This document shows positions 34,297-41,936 of a DNA stretch of 64,000 nt, piece by piece (position 1 is the stretch's first letter; every line of letters starts with the position of its first letter). The stretch is taken from positions 8,302,001-8,366,000 of the forward strand of contig NZ_CP114036.1 in NCBI RefSeq assembly GCF_026898115.1. Direction: 5' to 3'. The position numbers and the translations under genes were made by a program. The notes under the pieces were generated by a model. It worked only from the letters and a program-made list of their open reading frames with translations. It ran no database searches and was not told the DNA's origin. The DNA is from Streptomyces sp. S465 (GTDB lineage: Bacteria > Actinomycetota > Actinomycetes > Streptomycetales > Streptomycetaceae).

Positions 34297-35247
34297 TCAT
34301 GCGTCGCGGACGCAGCGGAAGCCGAGGTTCCCGGTGGAGCTGTCAGGCGTGTTGCAGGTGCGGGCGGCCACCCGGTAGCGGTTGCAGTACGAGTGGTGGC
34401 ACAGATACGAACCGCCCCGCATCACCTTGGCGGTGCCGGTGGCCGGTCCGCGCGGATCGGTGCGCGGCCGGTCGGTGTGGTCGGTGGACCACCAATCGGC
34501 GCACCATTCCCACACATTCCCCGACACGTTGTACAGACCGAACCCGTTGGGCTCGAAGGCATCCACCGGGGCGGTTCCCCGATAGCCGTCCTCGGCCGTG
34601 TTCTTGACGGGGAAACGCCCCTGCCAGATGTTGCAGCGGTGCTCACCGCCGGGGGTCAGCTCGTCCCCCCACGGGTACCGGCGCTGCTCCAGCCCGCCAC
34701 GGGCGGCGTACTCCCACTCGGCCTCCGTGGGCAGCCGGACACCGGCCCAGTGGCAGTACGCCACCGCGTCGTTCCAGGAGATGTGGACCACCGGGTGGTC
34801 GGCCCGCTCGCCGACCTCGCTGCCCGGCCCCTCCGGCGCCCGCCACGAGGCCCCCTCGACCCCGCACCACCACGGCGCCCCCTCGGGGCGCGGGGCGCCC
34901 CGGCGCAGCGCGGCGGGCAGGAATCCGGCGAACACATACGACCAGCCGAACCGTTCGGCCTCGGTGGTATGGCCGGTCTCGCGGACGAACCGGGCGAATC
35001 GCTCGTTGGTCACCGCGTGCACATCGATCCGGAACGGAGCGACGGTCACCTCCCGGACCGGCCCCTCGCCATCGGCGGGGAAACCCTCCGCATCCTCGGT
35101 GCCCATCAGGAACGTCCCACCCGGCAGCAGCGCCATGTCCGCGTCGTGGCGGCCGGTCCGTGGCGTGGCCCCGGGCGCGGTGACGGCCGCGCCGCCGCCC
35201 CGTGACGGCGCGCAGCAGCTGGTGGGGCGGGACTGGGTACGGTCCAT
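34297..35247 (-). CDS. formylglycine-generating enzyme (sulfatase-modifying factor)
   Basis: A 316-residue FGE/SUMF1-family enzyme that oxidises the sulfatase Cys to formylglycine. LLPGGTFLMGTEDAEGFPAD opens the fold; RLPTEAEWEYAARGG and NVSGNVWEWCADWW are family signatures. The two copper-binding catalytic cysteines are in GGSYLCHHSYCNRYRV (about Cys283 and Cys288), spaced as in characterised actinobacterial FGEs, which argues against an EgtB-like relative. Cytoplasmic, without signal peptide. Same strand as the sulfatase, two genes upstream of its transporter. Confidence 0.9.
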   Translation of the reverse strand: MDRTQSRPTSCCAPSRGGGAAVTAPGATPRTGRHDADMALLPGGTFLMGTEDAEGFPADGEGPVREVTVAPFRIDVHAVTNERFARFVRETGHTTEAERFGWSYVFAGFLPAALRRGAPRPEGAPWWCGVEGASWRAPEGPGSEVGERADHPVVHISWNDAVAYCHWAGVRLPTEAEWEYAARGGLEQRRYPWGDELTPGGEHRCNIWQGRFPVKNTAEDGYRGTAPVDAFEPNGFGLYNVSGNVWEWCADWWSTDHTDRPRTDPRGPATGTAKVMRGGSYLCHHSYCNRYRVAARTCNTPDSSTGNLGFRCVRDA

Positions 35248-35551
35248 GCGGATTCCTCCCGAATCTGCCGGAGATATTGGCTCGATGTCCCCTCATGCAT
35301 AACCCGCGCTTCCGGCCGAACGCGAACCCGCCCGGCCGCCTCGTTCGCGGAGGGGCGGGTGCGGACTAGGGGATTCCTGGTGATCGTTTCCCCATGTCCT
35401 CTGCTACAGCTGTTGGCTGACTCTTCATCACGGGCCACCTGCCCGCCACCGGGTACGGGATGCGATCATGCTGACCTGAGCATGCCAATCGCGCAGGCTC
35501 ATCCCGTGCTTTCCGGTATGGCGCCACGGCGCCGTCGATCAGGAGGACGCA
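35248..35551. other. divergent intergenic region (FGE / NPP1)
   Basis: No gene seen. It holds a hairpin with arms CGCGAAC (35321-35327) and GTTCGCG (35343-35349). Nearer the NPP1 gene is an inverted repeat CATGCT-6 bases-AGCATG (35467-35484), 68 bp before the start, a candidate operator. AGGAGG at 35541-35546 is the NPP1 ribosome site. Confidence 0.45.
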
Positions 35552-36319
35552 GTGAAGAAGAGTTCGCGGATCCGCAGGGTGTCCGCCATCCTCGGCAGCG
35601 CCATCGCGCTGGTCGTGGCCTTTCCGGGCAGTGCGCTGGCGGATCCGCCCACGGCTCTGCCCGCCAACGCGGATGACACCGAGCGGGCGTTCCAGCCGGC
35701 GTACGACTACGACACCGACGGCTGCTACCCCACGCCCGCCATCGGGCCCGACGGGACGATCGCGGGCGGTCTCAACCCGAGCGGGGCCCTCAACGGCCAG
35801 TGCCGCGACTCCTGGGACCTGGACAACACCAACGGATACTCCCGCTCCAAGTGCAACAACGGCTGGTGCGCGATCATCTACGACCTGTACTTCGAGAAGG
35901 ACCAGGCGGTGGTCGGCAGCGGTCTCGGCGGACACCGCCACGACTGGGAGCACGTCGTGGTGTGGGTGCAGGACAACGAGGCCAAGTACGTCGCCACTTC
36001 GGCCCACGGCGACTTCACCGTCTACGGCCGTGACCAGATCCTCTGGGACGGGACCCACCCCAAGATCGTGTATCACAAGGACGGCCTGAGCACCCACTGC
36101 TTCCGCCCGGCGACGTCCAACGACGAACCGCCGGAGAACCACTACCACACCTGGCAGTACCCCGCGCTGGTCGGCTGGAACGGCTACCCCGCCGGGCTGC
36201 GCGACAAGCTGAGCCAGGCCGACTTCGGCAGCGCCACCTTCGGCCTCAAGGACAGCACCCTCAACGCGCACCTCGCCAAGGCCATGCCGTCCGGAATCCC
36301 CTTCGACCCCAACGCCTGA
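35552..36319 (+). CDS. secreted NPP1-family (NLP) protein
   Basis: A 255-residue exported protein of the necrosis- and ethylene-inducing NPP1 family. The signal peptide is residues 1-30 (ending SALA). The diagnostic heptapeptide GHRHDWE is intact in SGLGGHRHDWEHVVVWV, and five cysteines are present. In plant pathogens, family members bind membrane sphingolipids and lyse cells; in saprophytes many are non-toxic. GTG 35552 follows a perfect AGGAGG. Flanked by glycan-use genes, it may be part of a plant-residue lifestyle. Confidence 0.9.
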   Translation: MKKSSRIRRVSAILGSAIALVVAFPGSALADPPTALPANADDTERAFQPAYDYDTDGCYPTPAIGPDGTIAGGLNPSGALNGQCRDSWDLDNTNGYSRSKCNNGWCAIIYDLYFEKDQAVVGSGLGGHRHDWEHVVVWVQDNEAKYVATSAHGDFTVYGRDQILWDGTHPKIVYHKDGLSTHCFRPATSNDEPPENHYHTWQYPALVGWNGYPAGLRDKLSQADFGSATFGLKDSTLNAHLAKAMPSGIPFDPNA

Positions 36320-36334
36320 GCTGCGCCACGGGCC

Positions 36335-36385
36335 CGGCGCCGACCGGACCGGACCGGACCGAGTCCCCGGTCCGGTCAGCGCCGG
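36335..36385. terminator. convergent terminator-like hairpin with CCGGA repeat
   Basis: The stretch after the NPP1 stop can pair CGGCGC...ACCGGACCGG with CCGGTCCGGT...GCGCCG; a CCGGA unit repeats four times within it (36343-36360). It covers the 3' ends of both convergent genes. Confidence 0.5.
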
Positions 36386-36846
36386 GGAGGTCCGTCCGGC
36401 GCCGGCTCGACCTCCAGATGGCGCCGGCGGCGCGGCCCCCGGTATTCCAGCGCGTCCCAGCCCAGCCGCCGCAGCACGGCCGCACAGTTCCGCAACCCCT
36501 CCTCCGCCGCGTACGCGGCACCGCTGCCCGGCGGCCCCAGCCACTCGACCCGCACCACCCCGGGCCGCTCGGCCGCGCCGAGACAGTAGCCGGTCGCGAC
36601 ACGGTGCCCCGCCGCGTCGAGGGCGGATGGTGGCACACCGGCGGCCTCCAGGGCGAGGGCCACGGCCCGCACCGGTCGCCGCCGCTCCCACTCGGCGGGC
36701 ACCCCCTCGGGGTCGGCGGCGCCGGTATTCATCAGCCGCCGGATCTGGAGCAACCCCTCGAACGCGGTCCGCACCGCCGCCCGGCGCCCCGGGTCGTCAC
36801 CGGCAGGGCCCGCGGCGGCACCCGTGGCCACCTCGAATTCCGCCAT
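36376..36846 (-). CDS. hypothetical protein
   Basis: A 156-residue soluble protein, not recognised. It is Arg/Ala-rich, predicted alpha-beta, with no signal peptide. ATG 36846 follows GAGGGGG and was preferred over the open extension to 36951, which would run through a repeated promoter-like element. The strong direct repeats at 36869-36896 just upstream suggest specific control. Confidence 0.55.
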   Translation of the reverse strand: MAEFEVATGAAAGPAGDDPGRRAAVRTAFEGLLQIRRLMNTGAADPEGVPAEWERRRPVRAVALALEAAGVPPSALDAAGHRVATGYCLGAAERPGVVRVEWLGPPGSGAAYAAEEGLRNCAAVLRRLGWDALEYRGPRRRRHLEVEPAPDGPPRR

Positions 36847-36868
36847 CCCCCGGCCCCCTCGATCCGGC

Positions 36869-36896
36869 GAAGGTTTCGCTATGAAGGTTTCACTAT
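36869..36896. promoter_or_regulatory. tandem 14-bp direct repeat, likely operator
   Basis: GAAGGTTTCGCTAT then GAAGGTTTCACTAT (13 of 14 identical) back to back, AT-richer than the surroundings and 22 bp before the hypothetical gene. Consistent with side-by-side binding of a dimeric regulator over the promoter. Confidence 0.5.
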
Positions 36897-36936
36897 AAGG
36901 ACCGGAGACGGCGTTCCGGGGCGGGTGGCGGGCCCC

Positions 36937-36984
36937 AGGGTCTGTCGTCAAGGGGGTGCCCTGCTCCGGACGCCGACAGACCCT
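36937..36984 (-). terminator. 11-bp-arm inverted repeat overlapping the DoxX stop
   Basis: AGGGTCTGTCG (36937-36947) and CGACAGACCCT (36974-36984) are exact inverted repeats around a 26-base loop. The right arm overlaps the DoxX stop codon (36983-36985). Most simply a terminator; the AGGGTCTGTCG sequence also resembles insertion-element ends. Confidence 0.5.
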
Positions 36985-37513
36985 AGTCGGCGAGCTCCCG
37001 CTCGCTGGTCACCGCGATCCGGCGTTTGATCACCGCGGCCGCCGCCAGCGCGCTCGTGGTGAGCGCCGTCGCGATCAGCCACGGCCGGTCCAGCACATGG
37101 CAGGTGAGGTGGTCGAGGGAGTAGCGGCCGGGCCCCGAGATCCCGAGCGCCGCCGCCGAGCAGCCCAGCAGGGCCGCGTACTCATAGCCCCCCGACTGGG
37201 CGAAGAACCCGGCCGGCGCGTGCACGGACACCGCACCGGCCATCGTGCCGGCCGCCGCCGCCCCGGCCGCGGGGGTGGCGAAGCCCAGGGCGAGCAGCAG
37301 CCCGCCGCCCGCCTCGCCCAGCCCGGCCGCCAGGGCGCTGCTCCGCCCCGGACGGAAGCCCATCGCCTCCATGGCCTCGGCGGTACGGGCCAGACCGTCC
37401 CCGCCGCACCAGCCGAAGAGCTTCTGCGTACCGTGCGCGAACAGCACCCCGCCCACGCCGAGGCGCAGGGCGAGCAGTCCGAGATCCTTGCGTAGGGGCA
37501 TGGGGTCTCGCAT
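36983..37513 (-). CDS. DoxX-family membrane protein
   Basis: A 176-residue membrane protein of the DoxX group with four TM segments. LALRLGVGGVLFAHGTQKLFGW is the hallmark first helix, followed by FRPGRSSALAAGLGEAGGGLLLALGF. Relatives act in respiratory or redox-stress complexes, but the role is unclear. ATG 37513 follows GGAGGA; an internal ATG 12 bases on is less well placed. Confidence 0.85.
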   Translation of the reverse strand: MRDPMPLRKDLGLLALRLGVGGVLFAHGTQKLFGWCGGDGLARTAEAMEAMGFRPGRSSALAAGLGEAGGGLLLALGFATPAAGAAAAGTMAGAVSVHAPAGFFAQSGGYEYAALLGCSAAALGISGPGRYSLDHLTCHVLDRPWLIATALTTSALAAAAVIKRRIAVTSERELAD

Positions 37514-37626
37514 AGGGTCTCCTCCGGTCCCGTACGGGAACACCACGGGCGGCCGCCCGACGTCTCCGTCAAGTCTCGGCACGCCTCCCCGGCCCCGCCG
37601 TCGCTGCTACGCCGTCGGAGTGCACC

Positions 37627-37709
37627 GGCCACCGCTCGCGGGTCACCGCCAGCGTCGGCCACCGCTCGCGGGTCACCGCCAGCGTCGGCCACCGCTCGCG
37701 GGTCACCGC
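37627..37709. repeat. 30-bp tandem repeat, ~2.8 copies
   Basis: Three near-identical units of 30 bp (starting 37627, 37657 and 37687) containing CCACCGCTCGCGGGTCACCG. The array covers the PL8 stop codon (37703-37705) and extends into the space before the DoxX gene. A minisatellite, not CRISPR: there are no spacers. Confidence 0.85.
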
Positions 37710-40282
37710 AGCGTGGCCGTGAAGCTCCGGCCGTAGGCGTGGCGGGTGGCGACGGCGATCCGGGTGCCGCCGGGGACCCGGCTCACCCGGACCCCGTCGT
37801 CCGCCGCGACGGCCCTCCTCCACCGGCCCCGGACGACGACCGTGACCGTCTCGCGCTCGGTCGTCGGGTCGGACACCGCGATCGCCACGGCGCCGTCCGG
37901 TGTCGTGCGCAGGATCACCGAGCCGGGTCCGCGCACCGACAGCCGCCCGGCGCGGTGGGTGCCGGGGGTGAAGGCGTTGAGCGCGGTGATCCGCAGGTCC
38001 CGGTGGGCCACGGCCTGGAGCCGGGTGGTGTTGGCCAGGACGGCGAGTGGCCGGCCGGCGTAGCCGTTCAGGTGGCGTTCGGTGGCGTTCGGGACGAGGG
38101 CGTACGCCATCGAGGTGTGCGGCGCGCCGGCCGGCCGCTCCACCGTGACGGCGAAGAGCTGTTTGGTCACCGGGGTGTCGGGGTTGGCGAGGCGGACGGC
38201 GCGGCGGCTGCGGGTGACGGTGTCGAGCGTGACGGTGGGCCGCGGCCCGTCGAGGAAGACATAGCCGACCGAGGCGGCCCGGGTGGCGTTGCCGTACCGC
38301 AGCCAGGCGAGCGGGGCCGTGCCGGTGCCGGACCACCGGGCGCCGTCGCGGAGCCGCCCGGTGAGGGTGAGGGTGTCCGAGGGGGCGGCGATCCGGGTGT
38401 CGACGGTCGTCGTCACCGCGCGTCCGGCGCCGTCGCCGACGCCCGCGGCCAGCACCACGATCTCGTCGTCGAACAGGAACCACGACTTGGTGGCATCGGC
38501 GTCGCGGTACGCCACGAAGTCGTCGGGGAGGTCGCCCGCCCGCTTCGCGGCATACCCCACGTCGTCGGACTGGACGAGCCCGGCCACACCGTAGGCGCCC
38601 AGCGCGGCGCCACCGGAGAAGGGGTGGGTGCCGCGGGGGAAGTAGACATAGGTGTTCTGCGCCTGGGAGGAGGAGGTGAAGCCGCGCTCGGGGTTGTCGT
38701 ACCACAGCGTGCCGTAGAGCTCGGGGACGGTGTGGCGGGTCTCCACGGGGGCGGTGACACCGGCGAGCCGGTGGGGCGGGACGGCGGTGAGGTAGTCGAC
38801 GCCGAACGCCTGCCTCTGGTCCTGGCCGGAGAGATACAGATGGTGGGCGCCGTCCCCCTGGAACCATGGCATCAGGTTCTCGCCGCTCATGTACTCGTAT
38901 CTGCTGACCCTGGACGAGCTGCGGGCCAGGGCGAAGGCGTAACCCGGGCGCCGGTGGACGGTTCTGTCCATCGCGTTGAACGCGATGTGGCGCTCGGCGG
39001 GCCCGAGGTCCCGCGCCGGGATCGAGGGGTCGGCGAGGATGTCGGCGTAGGCCGCGACGCTCACCGGGGACACGAACACCGAGGGGTCGAGCGGGGCCGC
39101 CGAGGTCTGCCGCAGATGGGCGACATAGCCCTTCAGAGCCGTGGCGTCGGCGCCGGTGGCGTGGGCGGCCAGGCCCACCACGGCCTCCACCACCTCGGCC
39201 GCGTCGGCGTACCCCGTGGTCGTCCGGGACACCCCGCGCCCCTTGACGATCTCCATCAGCCAGCCTTCGAAGATCAGCGGTGCGAAACTGTCGCTGACCC
39301 AGCCCTGGACGACGCGGACCAGCCGGTCGTCGGTCGTGTAGCCGGTGCCGTCGAGCATTGTGACGGTCTGCACGGCGCGGGTGAGCAGCCCCCTGCCGTA
39401 GGAGCCGGTGTAGGCCACGGAGGCGTGCTGGATGAAGGAGCCGTCGGCGTAGAAACCGTCGGTGACACCGTGTCTCAGGTCGTACGGGTCGATCGTCGCC
39501 AGCACGGTCAGCTGGTCGGCGAGGGCCTTGGCGATCCGGGCGTCGTCGCCGAGGACGGCGCCCTGGAGGATGCGGTTGGTGGTGATGTCGGCCAGGTTGG
39601 CGCCGGTGTGGAAGCGCGAGTCGAGGTCCACGTCGCCGTCCTCGCCGTTGCGCAGATACCCGTCCATCGAGGTGACGTAGGTGGCGGCGAGGCCGGGCCG
39701 GTAGCCGGCGAGTGCGTCGGCGAGCAGCGCCAGGGTCTTGCTGACGTGGGAGGAGATGCCGATCTCCCAGGTGAACCAGTTGCCGTAGTAGCCCTTGGAC
39801 TGATCTCCGTAGTAGCGCTCGTGGAGCCATATCAGACCGTCGATGACGCGCCGCTGGACATCGGTGTCGCCGTGGAGTCCGGAGGGTGTGCCGCCGTCCG
39901 GTGCGCGGGTGGCCAGGGCGATCTCGTAGAGGTACTGGAAGGAGGTGGCCAGGTTGGGGTCGCTGGTGCCCAGCGCGACGCCCCGGAAGAGCTCGCCCGG
40001 CCCGGCGCCGTCCATCGCGGCGAGCCGGGAGCGGGCGGTCGCGGCGATGGACGCGAGCTTGGCCCCCACCTCGGGGCGGGCGTTGGAGTCCGGCGTCCCG
40101 GCGAAGACGGCGACGGTGTTCGCGATCAGCCGGGTGTGAGCCTCACCGGCCGCCGCCCCACTGGCCGTCGTCCCGCCGGCCGCGGCCGGCCGGCCCGCCG
40201 CCCGTGCGCGCAGGGGCAGGGCCATGGCCGACAGAGTGGCGGCCGGGAGCGTGGAGAGGAGGGCACGGCGCGACAGAGGCAC
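37703..40282 (-). CDS. Tat-exported polysaccharide lyase family 8
   Basis: An 859-residue PL8 enzyme; relatives cleave hyaluronan, chondroitin or xanthan by beta-elimination. A twin-arginine signal LSRRALLSTLPAATLSAMAL opens it. The N-terminal alpha/alpha toroid (about 45-390) bears NWFTWEIGI, the catalytic His in DGSFIQHASVAYTGSYGRG and the Tyr in the same segment. Central and C-terminal beta-sandwich domains follow. GTG 40282 after GGGAGC is preferred over the longer frame (TTG 40339). Divergent from a GntR gene. Substrate is undecided; linkage to the sulfatase locus hints at a uronic-acid polymer. Confidence 0.9.
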   Translation of the reverse strand: MPLSRRALLSTLPAATLSAMALPLRARAAGRPAAAGGTTASGAAAGEAHTRLIANTVAVFAGTPDSNARPEVGAKLASIAATARSRLAAMDGAGPGELFRGVALGTSDPNLATSFQYLYEIALATRAPDGGTPSGLHGDTDVQRRVIDGLIWLHERYYGDQSKGYYGNWFTWEIGISSHVSKTLALLADALAGYRPGLAATYVTSMDGYLRNGEDGDVDLDSRFHTGANLADITTNRILQGAVLGDDARIAKALADQLTVLATIDPYDLRHGVTDGFYADGSFIQHASVAYTGSYGRGLLTRAVQTVTMLDGTGYTTDDRLVRVVQGWVSDSFAPLIFEGWLMEIVKGRGVSRTTTGYADAAEVVEAVVGLAAHATGADATALKGYVAHLRQTSAAPLDPSVFVSPVSVAAYADILADPSIPARDLGPAERHIAFNAMDRTVHRRPGYAFALARSSSRVSRYEYMSGENLMPWFQGDGAHHLYLSGQDQRQAFGVDYLTAVPPHRLAGVTAPVETRHTVPELYGTLWYDNPERGFTSSSQAQNTYVYFPRGTHPFSGGAALGAYGVAGLVQSDDVGYAAKRAGDLPDDFVAYRDADATKSWFLFDDEIVVLAAGVGDGAGRAVTTTVDTRIAAPSDTLTLTGRLRDGARWSGTGTAPLAWLRYGNATRAASVGYVFLDGPRPTVTLDTVTRSRRAVRLANPDTPVTKQLFAVTVERPAGAPHTSMAYALVPNATERHLNGYAGRPLAVLANTTRLQAVAHRDLRITALNAFTPGTHRAGRLSVRGPGSVILRTTPDGAVAIAVSDPTTERETVTVVVRGRWRRAVAADDGVRVSRVPGGTRIAVATRHAYGRSFTATLR

Positions 40283-40416
40283 GAAAACGCTCCCACGGTC
40301 GACGGGATCCGATGGGGAACCGCCGCTCCATTCAAGCAACCCCGACTTCCGCTGTCACGGGACCGGAAACGCGGTAATGGGCTCGCTTTCTGTCGCCAAT
40401 ATGGGCAACAGAATCG

Positions 40417-40445
40417 TTGACAATCTTGTTGGCCTAGATTTATCT
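40417..40445 (+). promoter_or_regulatory. promoter of the GntR catabolic operon
   Basis: TTGACA at 40417-40422 and TTATCT at 40440-40445, 17 bases apart: a near-consensus housekeeping promoter, rare in this genome. GTTGACAAT around the -35 could double as a GntR/FCD operator half site. Confidence 0.5.
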
Positions 40446-40474
40446 TCGACAGGCACTCACTCAGGGAGGGCACG

Positions 40475-41125
40475 ATGCCGCAGGAAGCCCGTCCAGGCAC
40501 CGGAGAACAGGCCAAGCAGCACGCTTTGGAGCGGCTGCGGCAAGCGATTTTGCGAGGGGAGATGGCACCGGCCCAGCGGCTGGTGGAGAACGAACTCGCC
40601 GAGCAATTCGGCGTGACACGGGCGAGTATTCGTGCGGCACTGATCGAGTTGGCGTCCGAGGGTCTGGTCGAGCGGATCCGCAACCGTGGTTCACGGGTGC
40701 GGGTGGTGACGGTCGAGGAAGCGGTGGCCATCACCGAATGCCGGATGGTTCTGGAAGGGCTGTGCGCCGCCAAGGCGGCCGTCGAGGCCAGCGACGAGCA
40801 GCTGACCGAGCTGGCCGACCTGGGCACGGCGATGTCCAAGGCGGTGGCCGGCGGCGAACCGATGACCTACTCCGGGCTCAACGTCCAACTGCACACCCGC
40901 ATCCGGGAGTTGTCCGGTCAGCAGGTGGCGGTGGAGCTGCTGGAGCGGCTCAACGCACAGCTGGTGCGCCATCGCTTCCAGCTCGCGCTGCGGCCGGGGC
41001 GCTCCCAGCGGTCCCTGGGTGAACACCTGGCCCTGATCGAAGCGATCAGAGCCAGGGACCCACAGGCGGCCGAAGCGGCCGTCCGTGCCCACCTCTCCAG
41101 CGTGATCGAGGCCCTGCGCGAATAG
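40475..41125 (+). CDS. GntR-family regulator (FadR/FCD subgroup)
   Basis: A 216-residue regulator. The winged helix is at residues 15-75 (LAEQFGVTRASIRAALIELASEGLV). The all-helical FCD ligand domain follows with the metal-binding His in LNVQLHTRI and LGEHLALIEAI. RBS AGGGAGGG, ATG 40475. It heads, in the same direction, a set of aromatic-ring-catabolism genes and is likely their repressor, responding to a carboxylate metabolite. Confidence 0.9.
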   Translation: MPQEARPGTGEQAKQHALERLRQAILRGEMAPAQRLVENELAEQFGVTRASIRAALIELASEGLVERIRNRGSRVRVVTVEEAVAITECRMVLEGLCAAKAAVEASDEQLTELADLGTAMSKAVAGGEPMTYSGLNVQLHTRIRELSGQQVAVELLERLNAQLVRHRFQLALRPGRSQRSLGEHLALIEAIRARDPQAAEAAVRAHLSSVIEALRE

Positions 41126-41183
41126 CGCGGGGCCGGCGCCCCGGGAGTGGGTCACCGACCTGTCCAGCAAGGAGATATCAGCA

Positions 41184-41936
41184 ATGACGCACGGTAACGC
41201 GGACAAGGCGCCCGCTGCCGCACGGCCGAGCGGTGTGATCGTCACCGACCCGCCCCGCGCCGCGGCCGAGGAGGTGGCCGCCCTGGGCGGGTACGACGTG
41301 GCCACGGTGCACGAGGCACTGGGCCGCACCGGAAGCCTCGGCCCCGGACTGCGGCCCATCCAGCAGGGCGTGCGCATCGCGGGCACCGCGGTCACGGCGC
41401 TGTGCTGGCCCGGCGACAACCTGATGATCCATGCCGCGGTCGAGCAGTGTGCCGAGGGTGACATCCTCGTCGTCACCACCACCTCGCCGTCCACGGACGG
41501 CATGTTCGGCGAACTGTTCGCCACCGCGCTCCAGCACCGCGGGGTCCGCGGCCTGATCATCGACGCCGGGGTGCGCGACACCGCCGAACTGCGGGAGATG
41601 GGCTTCCCCGTGTGGTCGGCGGCCGTCTGCGCGCAGGGCACCGTCAAGGCCACGGCCGGATCCGTCAATGTGCCCGTGGTGGTGGGCGGGCAGTGCATAC
41701 GCCCCGGCGATGTGATCATCGCCGACGACGACGGTGTGATGTGCGTGCCGCGCGAGTCGGCCGCCACGGCCGTCGAGGCGGCCGAGGCGCGCACCGTGAA
41801 GGAGAAGGCGAGCCGGGCCGCCTTCGCCGAGGGCCAGCTGGGTCTGGACCGCTACGGGCTGCGCGAGAAGCTCGCCGGGCTCGGCGTGGAGTACCGGACC
41901 TACACCGAGTACACCTGCGGCGGGGCCGGCTCATGA
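41184..41936 (+). CDS. RraA/LigK-type aldolase (4-carboxy-4-hydroxy-2-oxoadipate aldolase)
   Basis: A 250-residue member of the RraA-like fold used by LigK/HMG aldolases, which cleave 4-carboxy-4-hydroxy-2-oxoadipate to pyruvate and oxaloacetate. The metal/substrate loop is GELFATALQHRGVRG followed by LIIDAGVRDTAELREM (the conserved Arg and Asp). The following gene, a 4-oxalomesaconate-type tautomerase coupled by ATGA, supports the LigK role over an RNase-E regulator role. Confidence 0.85.
   Translation: MTHGNADKAPAAARPSGVIVTDPPRAAAEEVAALGGYDVATVHEALGRTGSLGPGLRPIQQGVRIAGTAVTALCWPGDNLMIHAAVEQCAEGDILVVTTTSPSTDGMFGELFATALQHRGVRGLIIDAGVRDTAELREMGFPVWSAAVCAQGTVKATAGSVNVPVVVGGQCIRPGDVIIADDDGVMCVPRESAATAVEAAEARTVKEKASRAAFAEGQLGLDRYGLREKLAGLGVEYRTYTEYTCGGAGS

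Noticed and set aside
36937..36984. insertion-sequence ends
   Set aside because: Arms only 26 bases apart, with no transposase or target duplication; kept as a terminator with this as an alternative.
37627..37709. possible CRISPR array
   Set aside because: Repeats are directly adjacent with no unique spacers and overlap a coding region; a minisatellite.
37739..40420. 893-codon open frame on the plus strand opposite the PL8 gene
   Set aside because: It mirrors the lyase codon pattern; the translation is Gly/Val/Arg-rich with no domain. The minus frame has a Tat signal and PL8 motifs.
41184..41936. ribonuclease E inhibitor RraA
   Set aside because: The fold is shared, but coupling to a LigU/GalD-type tautomerase and an extradiol dioxygenase points to the LigK-type aldolase.
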